Of a stretch of 52,686 nucleotides of DNA, positions 17,505 through 24,409 are shown one piece after another (within the stretch, counting starts at the first letter, position 1; the number at the start of each line of letters is the position of its first letter). A model generated the notes under the pieces. The model did not search any database. It was not told where the DNA came from and saw nothing but the letters and a program-made list of their open reading frames with translations. Made by a program: the position numbers and the translations under genes. The stretch is from a virus. The DNA lies in IMG/VR virus record IMGVR_UViG_3300046167_000854, positions 1 through 52,686 of that record. One strand, given 5' to 3'.

Positions 17505-17561
17505 ATTATAGCTTGACTCCCGGTAATTCAGCACTCAATCTAGATTGTGTTCATTGAACAC
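17505..17561. promoter_or_regulatory. Divergent early/late control region with palindromic operator
   Basis: The 136 bases between the leftward late operon and the rightward early operon. GTGTTCATTGAACAC at 17547-17561 is a perfect 15-base palindrome around one central base. A TTGACT (-35-like, plus strand) lies at 17513-17518, but no good -10 is at standard distance. On the minus strand TATAAT (17510-17505) could serve late transcription. The same 14 bases recur at 32280-32293. A repressor site is likely by symmetry and position, not proven. Confidence 0.5.
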
Positions 17562-17589
17562 TTAATTAGTCACTACATGGAGAGTCAAC

Positions 17590-17757
17590 ATGACAAATCA
17601 AACAACCATCAGCCGTTACGACACAGCGCTTTGGGCTGAGCTGGTGCGAATCCAAAACACGATGACCCACATCGACATCCTGACCATCACAGGATTCATG
17701 AACGACGAGCAGCTCGAGCAGCATGTCGCCGGGTATCGAGTGGAGGAGTCAGCATGA
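17590..17757 (+). CDS. First early gene, 55 residues
   Basis: Starts with ATG behind TGGAGAG, and its TGA overlaps the ATG of the next gene (ATGA). The product is soluble, mildly acidic and helical (DTALWAELVRIQNTMTHIDI). No motif recognised. It is the leader gene of the rightward early operon, directly downstream of the palindrome, so it should be made first after infection. Confidence 0.65.
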   Translation: MTNQTTISRYDTALWAELVRIQNTMTHIDILTITGFMNDEQLEQHVAGYRVEESA

Positions 17758-18470
17758 AACTCAATCCCGTCAACCGAACCACGAGTGGCAACCGCTACTG
17801 TGGGCCCGCGGTGATCTCATCGGTCACCGGCTGCACTACAAACGAGGCTGCTAAGTTCATTCGCACCCTGTCCGGTCAGAGAGCGGTACGCGGCGCGTTC
17901 ACCTGCCACATCATCGAATCACTCCGCGAGCATTGGGGTGTGCGATCGCACGAGCACTTCCACGTTCGCGGAGGTAAGACCAAGCCGACACTGGCGACGT
18001 GGCTGCGCGAGAACCGGGAGCTGCTCAAGCCCGGTCGGGTTTACCTCATCGTTGCCGGGAATCACTTTCAGCTGGTCTCTGGTCGTCGCTACGTGTGCGG
18101 GCTTACCCGGAAAGTGGTCTCGATCACGCACGACAAGGTAAAGCGCCGGGCTCGTGTCGAGTCGGTGCATGAGCTCATCGGCACACCCAAGATTACGGGT
18201 GCCGGGCTCGCTGCACTCGCATCCAAGCCGGTCCAGTCCGACAAGGTCGTGGCTCTCAAGCTGGCTCGTGAGTACGGCATCAACGTTGAGCTTGACAGCT
18301 ACTACAGCGACAACGACGACCTTTTCGGATATGTCGATGCGCCATTCCTTAGCGACGATGAAGACCCCCTGTACGACGAGGGGCATGGCGGATTCAGCTG
18401 GTGGGAAATCCGGTGCAAGGTCGAGACCCTTGTCGATTACCTGAAGCAGCGAGCGGAGGTGGCGGCATGA
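17754..18470 (+). CDS. Papain-like/C39-like cysteine peptidase-fold protein
   Basis: 238 residues. Residues 13-25 (NRYCGPAVISSVT) place a Cys at the start of a helix, and residues 97-110 (YLIVAGNHFQLVSG) place a His on a strand, in the order and spacing of small C39/papain-like proteins (Cys16, His104). A DNA-end-like or peptide substrate cannot be told from sequence. The C-terminal third is acidic (YYSDNDDLFGYVDAPFLSDD). It is second in the early operon, where host-takeover proteins are usual. A true acid/Asn triad member is not evident, so activity is uncertain. Confidence 0.6.
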   Translation: MKLNPVNRTTSGNRYCGPAVISSVTGCTTNEAAKFIRTLSGQRAVRGAFTCHIIESLREHWGVRSHEHFHVRGGKTKPTLATWLRENRELLKPGRVYLIVAGNHFQLVSGRRYVCGLTRKVVSITHDKVKRRARVESVHELIGTPKITGAGLAALASKPVQSDKVVALKLAREYGINVELDSYYSDNDDLFGYVDAPFLSDDEDPLYDEGHGGFSWWEIRCKVETLVDYLKQRAEVAA

Positions 18471-18655
18471 GCGAGCTAGAGAGACTGATCATCCGCTGGT
18501 CAGCTATGACCGCTGAATTCAAGGAGCCCTGTCGCAGAGCGTGGCAGGTCGCTTCACCGGTAAAAGCGCCATACGACGAGCAGAGCGAGATCGCCTTCCT
18601 GAAGGAGCTGATCAGTATCGCTATGTCTTACGTCAACGAGGACACGCTGGACTGA
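18467..18655 (+). CDS. Early hypothetical protein, 62 residues
   Basis: Starts at the ATG overlapping the previous stop (ATGA). The product is helical (MSELERLIIRWSAMTAEFKE, then SEIAFLKELISIAMSYVNED). No motif recognised. Downstream, an 18671-18686 hairpin (GCTCTT-TC-AAGAGC core) lies in the 69-base gap before the next gene and could attenuate or protect the transcript. Confidence 0.6.
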   Translation: MSELERLIIRWSAMTAEFKEPCRRAWQVASPVKAPYDEQSEIAFLKELISIAMSYVNEDTLD

Positions 18656-18724
18656 GGAATCAGCCGGTCGGGCTCTTTCAAGAGCTCTTCCGGGTGGGGC
18701 TTCCACCGACACTTGGAGAAAAAC

Positions 18725-19001
18725 ATGTCTTTCATCAATCGCACATTAGCGCCATCAGGTGAGCCGCTGACTCAGGTCTACAGCGCCACTGACTGCGTGT
18801 TCAACGACGTTCGCACTGCAGCGGTATATCGCCGACACCCACTGACTCAGATGGCCTGAGGGCGACGTGTGGGCTGCTGGATGGCGCGTGGTCACCAGCT
18901 ACGACAACGACCCTCGCATTGTGAGCAACAAATGCTTTTTGTTTTACGACGACGCCGAGGCTGCTGCCGACACTTGGGTCTATCACGGAGACATCTCATG
19001 A
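18725..19001 (+). pseudogene. Frame-broken early gene, about 91 residues if restored
   Basis: An ATG at 18725 preceded by TTGGAGAAA opens 44 codons ending at GCC TGA. Skipping one T gives GCC GAG and continues in the +1 frame to a TGA at 18999-19001. That stop overlaps the ATG of the next gene, the operon's usual coupling. The downstream half (EGDVWAAGWRVVTSYDND, then CFLFYDDAEAAADTWVYHG) is clearly protein-like. So this is either one gene with a one-base insertion, a +1 programmed shift at the stop, or two small genes (second start GTG 18867). Confidence 0.5.
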
Positions 19002-19825
19002 GAAACGAGGAATTTCGACAGCTAATCGAGAACGTCCGGCAGCGCAACCGCGAGTACCGGGCTGCGCGAGCCGCCGCCAGCCGCGCTCATCTCACCCGCG
19101 CACTGACGCATGGCGGTGACCTGAATGACGGCGTCGAGCCGACTGAGAGCGCCCAAGGGCTGCACGCGCCTCATGACCACTATGAGTGGACTTGGGTGGT
19201 TGCCCGGGGTCCCGGTCTGCCCTGCGAGGAGTTCCACAAGACAGCTATGGGCGGTGAGTTCTTGCCCTACGCCGACCCGGAGAAAAAGCAGCGGCGGCGC
19301 TCTAATACAACCCGCGTCAGCGATGTCCCCGCACACCTTGCCGTGCAGATCACTCGGGAGCTTTGCGAAGAAATCACCGTTTACTCAGGTCAGGTCTGGG
19401 ACGGCGAGGATGGCGAGACGTGCCACCTCTACGTGGACAGTCGATGTAAGGATATCGTCGAAATGATCAAGGGCTTTGTTGAGGCGCCACGGCTTGCCCG
19501 GCAGGCGGCGCGTGAAGCCCGAGAGGCTGCAGAGCGTGCGGCATCCGCTGATGTCCCTGAGGGGCGACATGTGGTCACCGGGACCATTTTACGACTACGC
19601 AGCGAAGACAACCCGTTCGCTTACAACCAGAGCGTTACCAAAGTGCTCGTGCAGGACGAGACCGGCTTCAAGGTCTGGGGAACCCTTCCCAGCGCCCTCT
19701 GGGACGCAGAGACAGGTGAGCACATCACCTTTACCGCGTCGCTCACGCCATCTAACGACGACGTCAAATTTGGGTTTTTCAAGCGACCCACTAAAGCCAG
19801 CACGGTCACGGAGGACGCAGCATAG
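18998..19825 (+). CDS. Early protein with OB-fold-like C-terminal domain
   Basis: 275 residues from the ATG that overlaps the upstream TGA. The N-terminal region is Arg/Ala-rich and helical (1-35), the middle is mixed, and a helical linker (RLARQAAREAREAAERAA) comes near 175-190. The C-terminal ~85 residues (GRHVVTGTILRLRSED, KVLVQDETGFKVWGTLPSAL, ITFTASLTPSNDDVKFGFFK) form a five-strand pattern found at the end of many phage/plasmid proteins and resembling an OB fold, so nucleic-acid binding is plausible. Exact family name not known to me. Confidence 0.6.
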   Translation: MRNEEFRQLIENVRQRNREYRAARAAASRAHLTRALTHGGDLNDGVEPTESAQGLHAPHDHYEWTWVVARGPGLPCEEFHKTAMGGEFLPYADPEKKQRRRSNTTRVSDVPAHLAVQITRELCEEITVYSGQVWDGEDGETCHLYVDSRCKDIVEMIKGFVEAPRLARQAAREAREAAERAASADVPEGRHVVTGTILRLRSEDNPFAYNQSVTKVLVQDETGFKVWGTLPSALWDAETGEHITFTASLTPSNDDVKFGFFKRPTKASTVTEDAA

Positions 19826-19897
19826 AGTTTAGCCGTCTGGGCACCCCGGGTGTCCTTACGGGTGGACTTTGCCGCCGCAAACACACGGAGAGACAAC

Positions 19898-20221
19898 ATG
19901 AAAAAAGCAATTAAAGAGCTCATCGAGAGCTTGCCTACCATCAAGTATGAGGCTTCCGAGGTCGTCATGGATTTCGGCAGTGAAAAGAGCTTGGTTTGGT
20001 CGCAGCGAGAGCTGAAGGTCAGCGCCTTTTACGATCGCGACGAGCAGTGTCTGATGATTGAGGGCGGCGACTCTACCTATGCCGATTACTACGGTGAGTT
20101 CCGTGGCGGCTACCCGTGGATACACCCGGAGCTGGAGAAGTGGGCTGAAGAGCGCAACCTCGATATCGAGTGGCACGACCCCGGCACGCTGAGCGTCGGC
20201 GTATGGGCGGTGGCGTCATGA
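19898..20221 (+). CDS. Early hypothetical protein, 107 residues
   Basis: The chosen ATG at 19898 has GGAGAGA seven bases upstream. The product is acidic and soluble (LKVSAFYDRDEQCLMIEGGD, then WIHPELEKWAEERNLDIEWH). No motif recognised. The 72-base gap before it contains an imperfect hairpin (GGGCACC/GGTGTCC). Its stop overlaps the next ATG (ATGA). Confidence 0.6.
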   Translation: MKKAIKELIESLPTIKYEASEVVMDFGSEKSLVWSQRELKVSAFYDRDEQCLMIEGGDSTYADYYGEFRGGYPWIHPELEKWAEERNLDIEWHDPGTLSVGVWAVAS

Positions 20222-20640
20222 GCCCGCATGAGAAGCTGCGCGAGCGCATCGCGGAAATCGAAGACTCACTGGCTGACCTTAACTTCACCCGGGAAGAGGC
20301 AGCAGTTGGGTATGAGGAATGGGATTCGGTCTGTCTCGAGACTGAGCCCGGCTTGTTCTTTCAGCTGGCTGAACACCTCCAAGCTGAGATCGGCGCCCAC
20401 GAAATGTACCAGCAGCTCGATCAGCTCCGGGAGTCTCTGGATCTGGAGCTAGCAACCGTCTCTACGCGTTATCTAGTCACTGACGGCGCGCTGATTTCAC
20501 CCGCTGGTTTCGGTATCGGTGAGCCCGTGTACATCAAGAACGATATCTGGGTCGAGACCGACCGGGTGCCTGAATACTGCAACCTAAACGTCTATGACAT
20601 GCATGCCTCGTATCTGAAGTACAGGGAGGCAGCAGCATGA
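20218..20640 (+). CDS. Early hypothetical protein, 140 residues
   Basis: ATGA overlaps tie it to both neighbours. The N-terminal ~85 residues form two coiled-coil-like helices (EKLRERIAEIEDSLADLNFT, then MYQQLDQLRESLDLELATVS). The C-terminal part is beta-prone (SPAGFGIGEPVYIKNDIWVE). An interaction protein is possible; no family recognised. Confidence 0.6.
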   Translation: MSPHEKLRERIAEIEDSLADLNFTREEAAVGYEEWDSVCLETEPGLFFQLAEHLQAEIGAHEMYQQLDQLRESLDLELATVSTRYLVTDGALISPAGFGIGEPVYIKNDIWVETDRVPEYCNLNVYDMHASYLKYREAAA

Positions 20641-20807
20641 GCAAGAACAACCTGCCCGAAGGAATCGAGATGAGCTTCGCCGACATCGGTAAGCAGATCG
20701 GTCTGAGCCGCATGGGCGCGCAGCATGTGTACAACCAAGCCATCAAAAAACTTCATAAAAGCAACCGACTGCGGGAGTTCGCTGACGTTGTCCGGGAGAG
20801 AAAATGA
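20637..20807 (+). CDS. Sigma-region-4-like HTH peptide, 56 residues
   Basis: Coupled to both neighbours by ATGA/ATGATG overlaps. The chain MSFADIGKQIGLSRMGAQHV, then YNQAIKKLHK, matches the last helices of sigma-70 region 4, where a helix-turn-helix reads the -35 element and is followed by a KAL-KKL-type helix. At 56 residues it lacks regions 2 and 3 and cannot be a full sigma factor. It could bind DNA or RNA polymerase as a small regulator. The similarity is by eye only. Confidence 0.6.
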   Translation: MSKNNLPEGIEMSFADIGKQIGLSRMGAQHVYNQAIKKLHKSNRLREFADVVRERK

Positions 20808-21088
20808 TGTTCAACCGCCACCCTCATGACGATGCGCTACTCGCGCTGACTGAGCTCACCAACGACATCGCGGCTCAACCTAATAACCCACTGCGAGCAC
20901 TTGCAGGGATTCACCTCACCACAGCTCAGCTGCAATACGACGATGGTCGTTGGCTTGAGTGTATCGAGAGCTGCTCCAAAGGTTATTCCTACCTTACCGG
21001 TGATGCCATCAAACAAGAGCCCTCAGTCAATGGGGTGCTCGAACTTTTTCCCGCACCAAAATTTCTACACACGGAGGTCTGCAAATGA
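20804..21088 (+). CDS. Early hypothetical protein, 94 residues
   Basis: The start is one of two adjacent ATG codons (20804, 20807) overlapping the previous stop. A soluble helical product (DDALLALTELTNDIAAQPNN, then LRALAGIHLTTAQLQYDDGR) with three Cys. No motif recognised. It ends with ATGA into the next gene. Confidence 0.6.
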   Translation: MMFNRHPHDDALLALTELTNDIAAQPNNPLRALAGIHLTTAQLQYDDGRWLECIESCSKGYSYLTGDAIKQEPSVNGVLELFPAPKFLHTEVCK

Positions 21089-21465
21089 CTATTTCAACTC
21101 TACGGAGCCATGCTCCAGCAACACTGACGCTCACTCGAACCATGGTCGAGAAGTGCATCATCGACGCAAACGTGAGCATTCGCGGCTTTGCAAGGCTTTT
21201 GGGTATTGACTACGCGGACATGGTTCCGGGTCAGAAGGTGCTTGTGAATGCTGAGTTCACCGATGGCACCCCGACAGTCCTCGCGTTTTACCGGACTAAC
21301 AATCGAGGGGATCGACGGTTCTCTATCAAGGGCATCAAGGCTCGCGCTGAGATAGGCGACACCATCGCCCTGACATTCAAGGTAACCAGTTCAGGCGACA
21401 TCGTTCTCGTGGTCAACGGCACGCAGCAACCTGAGTACAGCAACCTACTGGAGGTGCAGTCATGA
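21085..21465 (+). CDS. Early beta-rich hypothetical protein, 126 residues
   Basis: An N-terminal helix, then strands (GQKVLVNAEFTDGTPTVLAF, DTIALTFKVTSSGDIVLVV) suggest a small beta barrel. The spaced Gly residues resemble OB- or EcoRII-N-like folds, but this is weak. Coupled by ATGA to both neighbours. Function unknown. Confidence 0.55.
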   Translation: MTISTLRSHAPATLTLTRTMVEKCIIDANVSIRGFARLLGIDYADMVPGQKVLVNAEFTDGTPTVLAFYRTNNRGDRRFSIKGIKARAEIGDTIALTFKVTSSGDIVLVVNGTQQPEYSNLLEVQS

Positions 21466-21737
21466 AACTGAACAGTTATTCCGACATGGGTCAACTCGCC
21501 AGCCAGCTTTCGAACAACGATCTTAACCACTTGATCAACATCGTCGCAGAGCGGCTCGATGTTTTTGTGGGTTGCGTGGGTAGGCACCAGATTACTTCAC
21601 GAGTTGCGAGCGCTTGCATCAACGGACCATTAGTACAGGTCAATTTGCAGCTCGCCGACCTTGATGAAATCGGTGAAGACCGATTCGTAAGGATGGGTCT
21701 TGAGGCATGGGCTGAGAAGCGGGAGGAGCAGTCATGA
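21462..21737 (+). CDS. Early hypothetical protein, 91 residues
   Basis: An alpha-beta product (GQLASQLSNNDLNHLINIVA, then ASACINGPLVQVNLQLADLD), acidic at its C-terminus. ATGA overlaps on both sides place it in the same translational chain. No motif recognised. Confidence 0.55.
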   Translation: MKLNSYSDMGQLASQLSNNDLNHLINIVAERLDVFVGCVGRHQITSRVASACINGPLVQVNLQLADLDEIGEDRFVRMGLEAWAEKREEQS

Positions 21738-22039
21738 GCCTCCCCAGCAAACCGAGCGGCAAAAGGGGAACGCCAATGCGTCCGCACATTAAACCTTTCG
21801 ACATCAACGACTACGCGCATCGGAAGGTGCGTCACATCCTTGTTGAGGAAGGTTGCAACCAAGACCTCGTACACACGATACGTGACCACTACTTCGGGCA
21901 CAGTGAGCTCGTCACTTTCCCGGCAACTCAGGCGTTTGTTAAAGACGTAGAAGCCAGCGAATTCACTGTTGGCGAGTTCATTGAATTCGACTGGAACGGA
22001 GGTAGGGCAGCCAATGATTACGGCACTCATTCAAATTAA
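21734..22039 (+). CDS. Early hypothetical protein, 101 residues
   Basis: A Lys/Arg-rich first 15 residues, then a helical segment with HKPFDINDY-like composition (HIKPFDINDYAHRKVRHILV) and a C-terminus with EFTVGEFIEFDWNGG. A later in-frame ATG (21777) could also serve as start. Its end overlaps the next gene by 26 bases. Not recognised. Confidence 0.55.
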   Translation: MSLPSKPSGKRGTPMRPHIKPFDINDYAHRKVRHILVEEGCNQDLVHTIRDHYFGHSELVTFPATQAFVKDVEASEFTVGEFIEFDWNGGRAANDYGTHSN

Positions 22040-22232
22040 TCCCGGGAATATCGAAATCGACAACCTTCAGATCTGGACGGAGTACCCATCGTCCGAGTTC
22101 TGGGGTGCCGGGCTTGTTGAGAGCGAGCGTTATGTGGACTGGAATGAGCTGACATACATGGGCGAGACCATCGAGCTTGATAGCAACAGTCTTGAGAAAT
22201 TTAAAAACTACATTTTGGAGACGTACGAATGA
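22014..22232 (+). CDS. Early hypothetical protein, 72 residues
   Basis: The start ATG 22014 has GGAGGTAGGG upstream inside the previous gene, a strong ribosome site that decides the start. The product is acidic (ALIQINPGNIEIDNLQIWTE, then GETIELDSNSLEKFKNYILE). No motif recognised. Ends with ATGA into the next gene. Confidence 0.6.
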   Translation: MITALIQINPGNIEIDNLQIWTEYPSSEFWGAGLVESERYVDWNELTYMGETIELDSNSLEKFKNYILETYE

Positions 22233-22438
22233 ACAAACAGCAAGTAATCAACATGCTGCAAGAGAAGCAGCGCAAAACACTCGAGCTCACTTCGCAAGGT
22301 CTGAAAGCGCCTATTGTGCTGACGCCTTTCGAAGCTAACCAGATCATCACTGCGCTGGTACAGCCCGACATCATGAAGATAGCCCGGCAACAGGAGCTGC
22401 TCAGAGAACTGACGCAGATCATTAGTGAGCAGGTATGA
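22229..22438 (+). CDS. Early helical protein, 69 residues
   Basis: All-helical and charged (MNKQQVINMLQEKQRKTLEL, then MKIARQQELLRELTQIISEQ), likely an oligomeric coiled-coil protein. Coupled by ATGA upstream. Function unknown. Confidence 0.6.
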   Translation: MNKQQVINMLQEKQRKTLELTSQGLKAPIVLTPFEANQIITALVQPDIMKIARQQELLRELTQIISEQV

Positions 22439-22559
22439 GCTCGGCTGTTTTGCAGCCGTTGTCGCAATGTTCTTGTACGCAAACAACCTGGAGTTCAACG
22501 ATGTCGAACAACCTGCAATTGATGCAGCTAATGAAAGAGTATCAGCTCACCGCCGCTGA
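22425..22559 (+). CDS. Possible small membrane peptide, 44 residues
   Basis: A frame from GTG 22425 to TGA 22557-22559, overlapping the end of one gene and the first 59 bases of the next in a different frame. The product has a hydrophobic segment (GCFAAVVAMFLYANN) followed by a hydrophilic tail (VEQPAIDAANERVSAHRR). Small single-pass proteins of this shape are common in phage early regions. Start and existence are uncertain. Confidence 0.3.
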   Translation: MSRYELGCFAAVVAMFLYANNLEFNDVEQPAIDAANERVSAHRR

Positions 22560-22770
22560 TGTGGCAGGGCGTATAGCTGTTAGTCCGTGGACGGTCAAAA
22601 ACTGGATGCGCCCAAGCGTGAGCAAGGGCTTCAGAAAGGTTCCTGACATGGCGCTTATGGCGCTTCGGATGAGTATCGAGCAATCGTCTCCACAGGAACA
22701 AGAAACACCCACTTCGGATGGCGATCTCCCGGACCTCGAATTTTTACCGGGTCGATACCCTCGCCGATAA
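22501..22770 (+). CDS. Cro-like helix-turn-helix protein
   Basis: 89 residues from ATG 22501 (TGGAG upstream). Residues 9-40 (LMKEYQLTAADVAGRIAVSP, WTVKNWM) form a helix-turn-helix of the Cro/YdaS type, followed by VPDMALMALRMSIE. The tail is acidic. As the last gene of the early operon it may regulate early or late promoters. Its last 116 bases overlap convergently with the minus-strand nuclease-like gene, so the true C-terminus may be shorter in function. Confidence 0.65.
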   Translation: MSNNLQLMQLMKEYQLTAADVAGRIAVSPWTVKNWMRPSVSKGFRKVPDMALMALRMSIEQSSPQEQETPTSDGDLPDLEFLPGRYPRR

Positions 22771-23071
22771 TGCACGAATGTACGGCAGCTCTGGTGAGCC
22801 AGATAAACCTCTCTCCAGTGTCAAACACCCACCAGTCTGCCGTACTGGTATGCAGTCCAGACACCTTGCGGTGGTAGTACTCAACCACAATGTTGCGGGT
22901 TCTTTGAGAGGCTGGATCAAACTTTACCTCCACGGTGAACTGCCCGGGCACCTCCAAGTCATACGCTGAGTGTTCGCCATAGATTTTTCTGGCATCCGGG
23001 TATCGCTGCTGCAGATCACGCAGCACTCTAAGCTCAGCCTCAACACCCAGCGCTAAATCATGAGCCCACAT
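22655..23071 (-). CDS. PD-(D/E)XK-like nuclease-fold protein
   Basis: 138 residues from ATG 23071; a longer start at 23101 would overlap the upstream gene by 44 bases. The central part reads SAYDLEVPG, then FTVEVKFDP, the Asp...Glu-x-Lys arrangement of restriction-type nucleases. It continues with TADWWVFDTGERFIWLTRAA. It is the last gene of the leftward replication operon and overlaps the early HTH gene end to end. A DNA-processing role is inferred. Confidence 0.55.
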   Translation of the reverse strand: MWAHDLALGVEAELRVLRDLQQRYPDARKIYGEHSAYDLEVPGQFTVEVKFDPASQRTRNIVVEYYHRKVSGLHTSTADWWVFDTGERFIWLTRAAVHSCIIGEGIDPVKIRGPGDRHPKWVFLVPVETIARYSSEAP

Positions 23072-23342
23072 TGCGCTTCTTCCACAGCACTCTCGTGCCA
23101 TTGATGATCAGTTGCTTTGCGTGCGCGGGCGAACAATCGTCTGGGATTGAGTCAATAACAGCTTTGCGCTCTTCCGCGCTTGAAAGCTCACAGATTTCAC
23201 CGGGCAGATAGTAGATAACAGTCTCAACCGCTAGGTCATGAAACTGTGGTCCGAACCTGTCTTGTATGTCAGCCAGTACCTGATCCCAATACAGTTTTTT
23301 TGCTGACAGGCTCACTTGATTCCTGAAGTCTCCGGGTCTCAT
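23058..23342 (-). CDS. Hypothetical protein, 94 residues
   Basis: A mostly helical product (KKLYWDQVLADIQDRFGPQF, then LSSAEERKAVIDSIPDDCSP). It overlaps the end of the upstream nuclease by 74 bases in another frame and the downstream gene by 14. No family recognised; it belongs to the replication operon. Confidence 0.55.
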   Translation of the reverse strand: MRPGDFRNQVSLSAKKLYWDQVLADIQDRFGPQFHDLAVETVIYYLPGEICELSSAEERKAVIDSIPDDCSPAHAKQLIINGTRVLWKKRNVGS

Positions 23343-23718
23343 TCAATGCCTCTCGAATGATCAGCGCCCCTTCATCAAGCCCGACCGTGCAGGTCATGTC
23401 GTTGTTTGCCGGGTAATCCCCTAAGACGTGAAGGGGAAACACCAGCCGGGTGGGCTGTCGATCGAAGCGATAGATAAGTAACGGGATGCTGTCGTTTTTG
23501 GCTGCACGACAAACCTGCTCCCACCAGACTGGCTTATGCCAGTTGCCCGACCCGTAGCGCTTGCACTCGATTGTGAATGGAGGCATCTCAATGTCGGCTA
23601 AATCGACGACCTGATACTGCTCGAGGTTTCTGCGAACCTTCACTCCAAACTCATCGAAAATCCAAGAGCACACCTCACGCTCAAAGGCGGCTCCTTTGTT
23701 CCTACTGTTGATTGACAT
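23269..23718 (-). CDS. Holliday-junction-resolvase-like nuclease
   Basis: 149 residues. The start (NSRNKGAAFEREVCSWIF) followed by VDLADIEMPPFTIECKRYGS is the standard pattern of Hjc/VRR-type PD-(D/E)XK nucleases: catalytic Glu in FERE, Asp in DLADIE, and E-x-K in IECK. A resolvase would clear branched DNA made by the ERF/YqaJ system before packaging. It overlaps both neighbours by short lengths. Confidence 0.7.
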   Translation of the reverse strand: MSINSRNKGAAFEREVCSWIFDEFGVKVRRNLEQYQVVDLADIEMPPFTIECKRYGSGNWHKPVWWEQVCRAAKNDSIPLLIYRFDRQPTRLVFPLHVLGDYPANNDMTCTVGLDEGALIIREALNETRRLQESSEPVSKKTVLGSGTG

Positions 23719-24001
23719 GCGAAATCAGAAAATCAAGAAAAGTCTTTGCCTTCCTTAGATCGTTTAAAGGCTCTCCCTTGTTCTCGTAGCGCCACAGATA
23801 CTTCATGGCTGACCCTTTGAGGTAAGCAGCGAACAGCTCTGGAGGCATAGACGCCTGAATAGCATCAATGCACTCTAGCTCCGGGTACTCGTCGTGATGA
23901 GAGCGATAATGCTGAGGCTTGGACACGCGATCCCACTGATCAGGTGTAACAGAATCCAAGCTCGCCTTGGATGCTTTCGAGTAGCTCTTGCTCTTTTCCA
24001 T
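23702..24001 (-). CDS. DUF3310 protein
   Basis: 99 residues from ATG 24001; an earlier in-frame start at 24049 is possible. VSKPQHY, then ELECIDAIQASMPPELFAAY, LKGSAMKYLWRYENKGEP and DLRKAKTFLDFLI is the full DUF3310 signature. This small family is often called nucleotide-kinase-like and is common in phage replication modules. Biochemical role not settled. Overlaps the Ref-like gene by 62 bases. Confidence 0.85.
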   Translation of the reverse strand: MEKSKSYSKASKASLDSVTPDQWDRVSKPQHYRSHHDEYPELECIDAIQASMPPELFAAYLKGSAMKYLWRYENKGEPLNDLRKAKTFLDFLISHVNQQ

Positions 24002-24248
24002 ATCGTTCTTCAAACCTCTTTTTGAAGGGGTGTCTCGAGGTATAAACATTGCAGTCTTCTCCTCCTCTGTGATGCCGATAGCACAGGGGGATCGTCTTTA
24101 AATGCGCCCCCGGCTTGGTCTTGCCATCGATATGATGTATCTCCGCTTCCGTGAAAATCCCAAACTCCCTGTGACACACGACGCAGCCGTGCGTTGCTAT
24201 GGCGTTCATCCATTCCCTCTCTGCACGGTTTGGATTCTTTGACTTCAT
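23940..24248 (-). CDS. Ref-like (RecA-dependent nuclease family) HNH protein
   Basis: 102 residues. Cys22/Cys25 (CVVC), His38-His39 (EIHHIDGKTKPGAH) and Cys56 with His59-His60 (PLCYRHHRGG), followed by HPFKKRFEERYG, match the P1 Ref family, whose members cut DNA at RecA-dependent structures. Here it would act with the recombination genes. It is preceded by the small helical gene with two bases between them. Confidence 0.75.
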   Translation of the reverse strand: MKSKNPNRAEREWMNAIATHGCVVCHREFGIFTEAEIHHIDGKTKPGAHLKTIPLCYRHHRGGEDCNVYTSRHPFKKRFEERYGKEQELLESIQGELGFCYT

Positions 24249-24250
24249 AC

Positions 24251-24409
24251 TCAGTCATTAGCCCCTCTCTTTTTGCCGTCCGTGGGGTTTTGGGTTTCAG
24301 CTTTTCGTAATTCGATCAGCCGCTCAAAAAAATCAATCTGCCGGCGAATGTCGTAGCGCTGCTGCGCCTCGATCGTGTCACGAGCTAATGCAATCCAGTC
24401 AGGCTCCAT
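24251..24409 (-). CDS. Small helical protein, 52 residues
   Basis: From ATG 24409 (an upstream in-frame extension to 24502 has antisense composition). Almost one long helix (EPDWIALARDTIEAQQRYDI, then RRQIDFFERLIELRKAE) with a basic end. It overlaps the upstream gene by 11 bases. Function unknown; part of the replication operon. Confidence 0.55.
   Translation of the reverse strand: MEPDWIALARDTIEAQQRYDIRRQIDFFERLIELRKAETQNPTDGKKRGAND

Noticed and set aside
17919-18386. Minus-strand frame of 155 codons inside the papain-like gene
   Set aside because: Antisense shadow produced by the GC-rich codon use of the early gene; opposite to a tightly coupled operon.
21491-22030. Minus-strand frame of 179 codons across two early genes
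   Set aside because: Spans a gene junction on the other strand, with Ser/Arg-rich antisense composition and no ribosome site.
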